The translations under genes and the position numbers were made by a program. Shown in pieces: positions 24,646 through 25,868 of a stretch of 25,868 nucleotides of DNA. The stretch covers positions 1 through 25,868 of the forward strand of contig CAZJFS010000047.1 of assembly GCA_964545075.1 (NCBI GenBank). The letters run 5' to 3'. The DNA comes from DAOPXV01 sp035352535 (lineage in GTDB: Bacteria > Muiribacteriota > UBA9980). Below the pieces are notes generated by a model that was not told the DNA's origin, did not search any database, and saw only the letters and a list, made by a program, of their open reading frames with translations. Each line of letters starts with the position of its first letter. Position 1 is the first letter of the stretch.

Positions 24646-25146
24646 TTACTTGGATTTTTTTTTCGAAGCGGGATTTTCAGTTATAAGCGAAATTGAATAT
24701 GCGAAAACTTTTTTATTGAACGCCCCGACGACCGCGCAGCTCGCTTTTATGAGGTCGCCCTCGCGCGGATAATAGTCGCGGGGATCGTAGTGCGTAGCGG
24801 GCGAGAGGATCGTCTCCGCTTCCTTTCCCTCTGAATTTTGTATCAGCATTATGGTTTCGTGAGGATTTACCGGCTGAGAAATGCCGAGTACCGTACATGT
24901 GACCACGAAGGAACCGCTCTTGGGAAGCTCGATCGGTTCGGCGGCGTCAGAAGCCGGAACGGAAGGCTTGGATTCGCCTTTTTCAATTATGAGGCCGGAT
25001 TTAGGTTCGCTTTTTTGTTCGCCTGATTTTTCTTCGGCGGTCGGAACGGCCGGAGCGTCCTGCGCATAAGAGTAAATACCGTCAACCGAAAACAAGCACA
25101 AAAAAAGGAATATCAAGAAAAACGAATTTTTTTTATTGAAAAACAT
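24646..25146 (-). CDS. Small secreted protein of unknown function, possible OB-fold-like C-terminal domain
   Basis: 166 residues. Signal peptide with a hydrophobic core at about residues 8-21 and likely cleavage after S-Y-A (residue 28). Residues about 29-75 are a Glu/Lys/Pro/Ser-rich spacer. The C-terminal part (about 78-155) has alternating strands (F-V-V-T-C-T-V-L-G-I, E-T-I-M-L-I-Q, G-D-L-I-K-A-S-C-A-V-V-G, K-V-F-A-Y-S-I-S-L-I) that read like a five-stranded barrel such as an OB fold; this is inference from pattern only. A Lys-rich tail ends the protein. GGA lies 8 nt before the ATG. It is the first gene after the terminator at 25212-25262 and probably leads the HerA-TPR and giant TPR operon. 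I do not recognise a family. Confidence 0.7.
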   Translation of the reverse strand: MFFNKKNSFFLIFLFLCLFSVDGIYSYAQDAPAVPTAEEKSGEQKSEPKSGLIIEKGESKPSVPASDAAEPIELPKSGSFVVTCTVLGISQPVNPHETIMLIQNSEGKEAETILSPATHYDPRDYYPREGDLIKASCAVVGAFNKKVFAYSISLITENPASKKKSK

Positions 25147-25211
25147 TTTAGATTCCTTTCCGTCAAAAACGTCTTATTAATTTATATGGATAGAATGAAT
25201 ACAATTTTACT

Positions 25212-25262
25212 AAAAAGCGCGGATAATTTCAAGTAAATATTTGCCGCGCGCGTTTTTTTTTT
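25212..25262. terminator. Probable bidirectional intrinsic terminator
   Basis: GCGCGG (25217-25222) can pair with CCGCGC (25244-25249) around a 21-nt AT-rich loop that has a small inner ATTT/AAAT pairing. The stem is followed by ten T on the plus strand and by five T on the minus strand, so it can work in both directions. On the minus strand it would end the SpoIID/LytB transcript before the small secreted protein gene. No convincing promoter could be picked in the remaining 65 bp before 25146. Confidence 0.6.
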
Positions 25263-25303
25263 GGCCGAGGGTAAAAAAGTAAAACCGGCTCTATGAAAGT
25301 TTT

Positions 25304-25868
25304 TTATTTCAATCGGAGTTCATGCGAATGAAAGACAGCGTCTGTGGAGCATCCCTTATAATAAAACATCAATATTTCACGGTAGTTTTCGCCTGAAGCC
25401 GCGAGGGCCGCCGCGCCGTCGTCGCAAAGGCCGATCCCGTGCCCCACGCCGAACCCCTCTAAAATATAACGGTCCCTTTTCAAATCGTGATAAATATTGA
25501 AATCGGGGCTTTTGACCCGGTCAAGATTCGAGCGTTCTATAGCTTTCATAAAAGCGTCGAACCCGATCCTTGTTTTATTATTCACGATAACCGACCCCGC
25601 ATCGTTTTTTTCAAGTGAAAAAACCCGGAAGCCAAATATTTTTTTTAATTCGGCGGCGGGAAGAACGGCTTCCCATTTCCGCTTATTTAAAAGGGAACAC
25701 GGACATTTCCTTCCGGTGATATTTAAGAAATAAGGCGCGTCATTTCCGTCCCCGCCGTATAACTCGGACGGAGTATGCCTGAATCCGCCGCAATTAGCGG
25801 AAAAATAAACATCAACGGCGGCGCCGCGAAATTTTAAAATCTCGTTACGCGTGCGTTCGACGGCGGAA
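25304..25868 (-). CDS. SpoIID/LytB-domain protein (C-terminal part, cut by window edge)
   Basis: The frame is open from 25867 to the stop at 25304, 188 codons; a GTG at 25585 is internal and not the start, since the family signature continues upstream of it. SpoIID is a lytic transglycosylase that cuts denuded peptidoglycan, and LytB proteins modify amidases; the domain also occurs in non-sporulating diderms. Seen here are A-V-E-R-T-R-N-E-I-L at the left of the fragment, V-Y-F-S-A-N-C-G-G (the family F-S-x-x-x-G-G), E-L-Y-G-G-D, then V-G-H-G-I-G-L-C and the Y-x-E-I-L-x-F-Y-Y-x-G tail. The catalytic glutamate of SpoIID lies upstream of the window, so activity cannot be judged. Peptidoglycan remodelling in the envelope is the likely role. 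Confidence 0.88.
   Translation of the reverse strand, partial: SAVERTRNEILKFRGAAVDVYFSANCGGFRHTPSELYGGDGNDAPYFLNITGRKCPCSLLNKRKWEAVLPAAELKKIFGFRVFSLEKNDAGSVIVNNKTRIGFDAFMKAIERSNLDRVKSPDFNIYHDLKRDRYILEGFGVGHGIGLCDDGAAALAASGENYREILMFYYKGCSTDAVFHSHELRLK

Noticed and set aside
24646..25146. Assigning the small secreted protein to a nucleic-acid-binding OB-fold family
   Set aside because: Only the strand pattern suggests this, and no specific motif confirms it, so it was left as unknown with a hedge.
25304..25585. A stand-alone 93-residue gene starting at GTG 25585
   Set aside because: The same frame stays open to the window edge and continues the SpoIID/LytB signature (A-V-E-R-T-R and F-S-A-N-C-G-G), so the GTG is internal.

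Overview
The window looks like a chromosomal core region of a flagellated, diderm (Gram-negative-type) bacterium, probably from a poorly sampled lineage. The evidence is a lipid A kinase (LpxK), a polysaccharide pyruvyl transferase, MotA/MotB, a PilZ protein, a primary sigma factor, AccA/AccD, QueA, YvcK and a SpoIID/LytB-type protein. GC content looks to be in the mid-40s by eye. ATA is used freely for Ile in all genes, and no stretch stands out as recently transferred. The mix of LPS genes, long TPR proteins and a primary sigma factor without a large non-conserved insert would fit candidate phyla such as Wallbacteria or Riflebacteria, but this placement is only a guess. Nothing phage-like, no transposase, no CRISPR array, no tRNA and no rRNA was seen.

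Layout. The left edge (2-280, + strand) is the C-terminal end of a class II fructose-bisphosphate aldolase. A very clear intrinsic terminator follows, and directly after it a secreted HEAT-repeat protein (356-1534, +). Everything else is on the minus strand and is best read from right to left.

Minus strand, right to left: a SpoIID/LytB-domain protein (25304-25868, truncated by the window edge) is followed by a probable bidirectional terminator. Then comes a three-gene locus: a small secreted protein (24646-25146), a HerA/DUF853-like ATPase fused to a long TPR array (21669-24626), and a 1743-residue secreted TPR protein (16391-21622) with four S-W-F-x-K motifs in its central linker. A consensus sigma-70 promoter (16319-16347) and a roughly 140-nt structured leader precede a PilZ protein, then yvcK, queA (tightly packed) and a prepilin-like protein. 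Next is accD-accA (1 nt apart) followed by rpoD, which has its own TATAAT box. Last is a run of phosphodiester glycosidase, motA, motB, csaB-like, lpxK and pdxA; the last three overlap by ATGA.

How they fit together. Much of the window serves the cell envelope and motility: lipid A and surface polymer modification (lpxK, csaB-like), the flagellar stator (motAB), c-di-GMP sensing (PilZ), a pilin-like surface protein and peptidoglycan-related proteins (SpoIID/LytB, YvcK). The least conventional part is the HerA-TPR plus giant TPR locus. It has no recognisable NurA partner in the window, pairs a cytosolic ATPase with exported TPR scaffolding, and is the best candidate here for an undescribed system.
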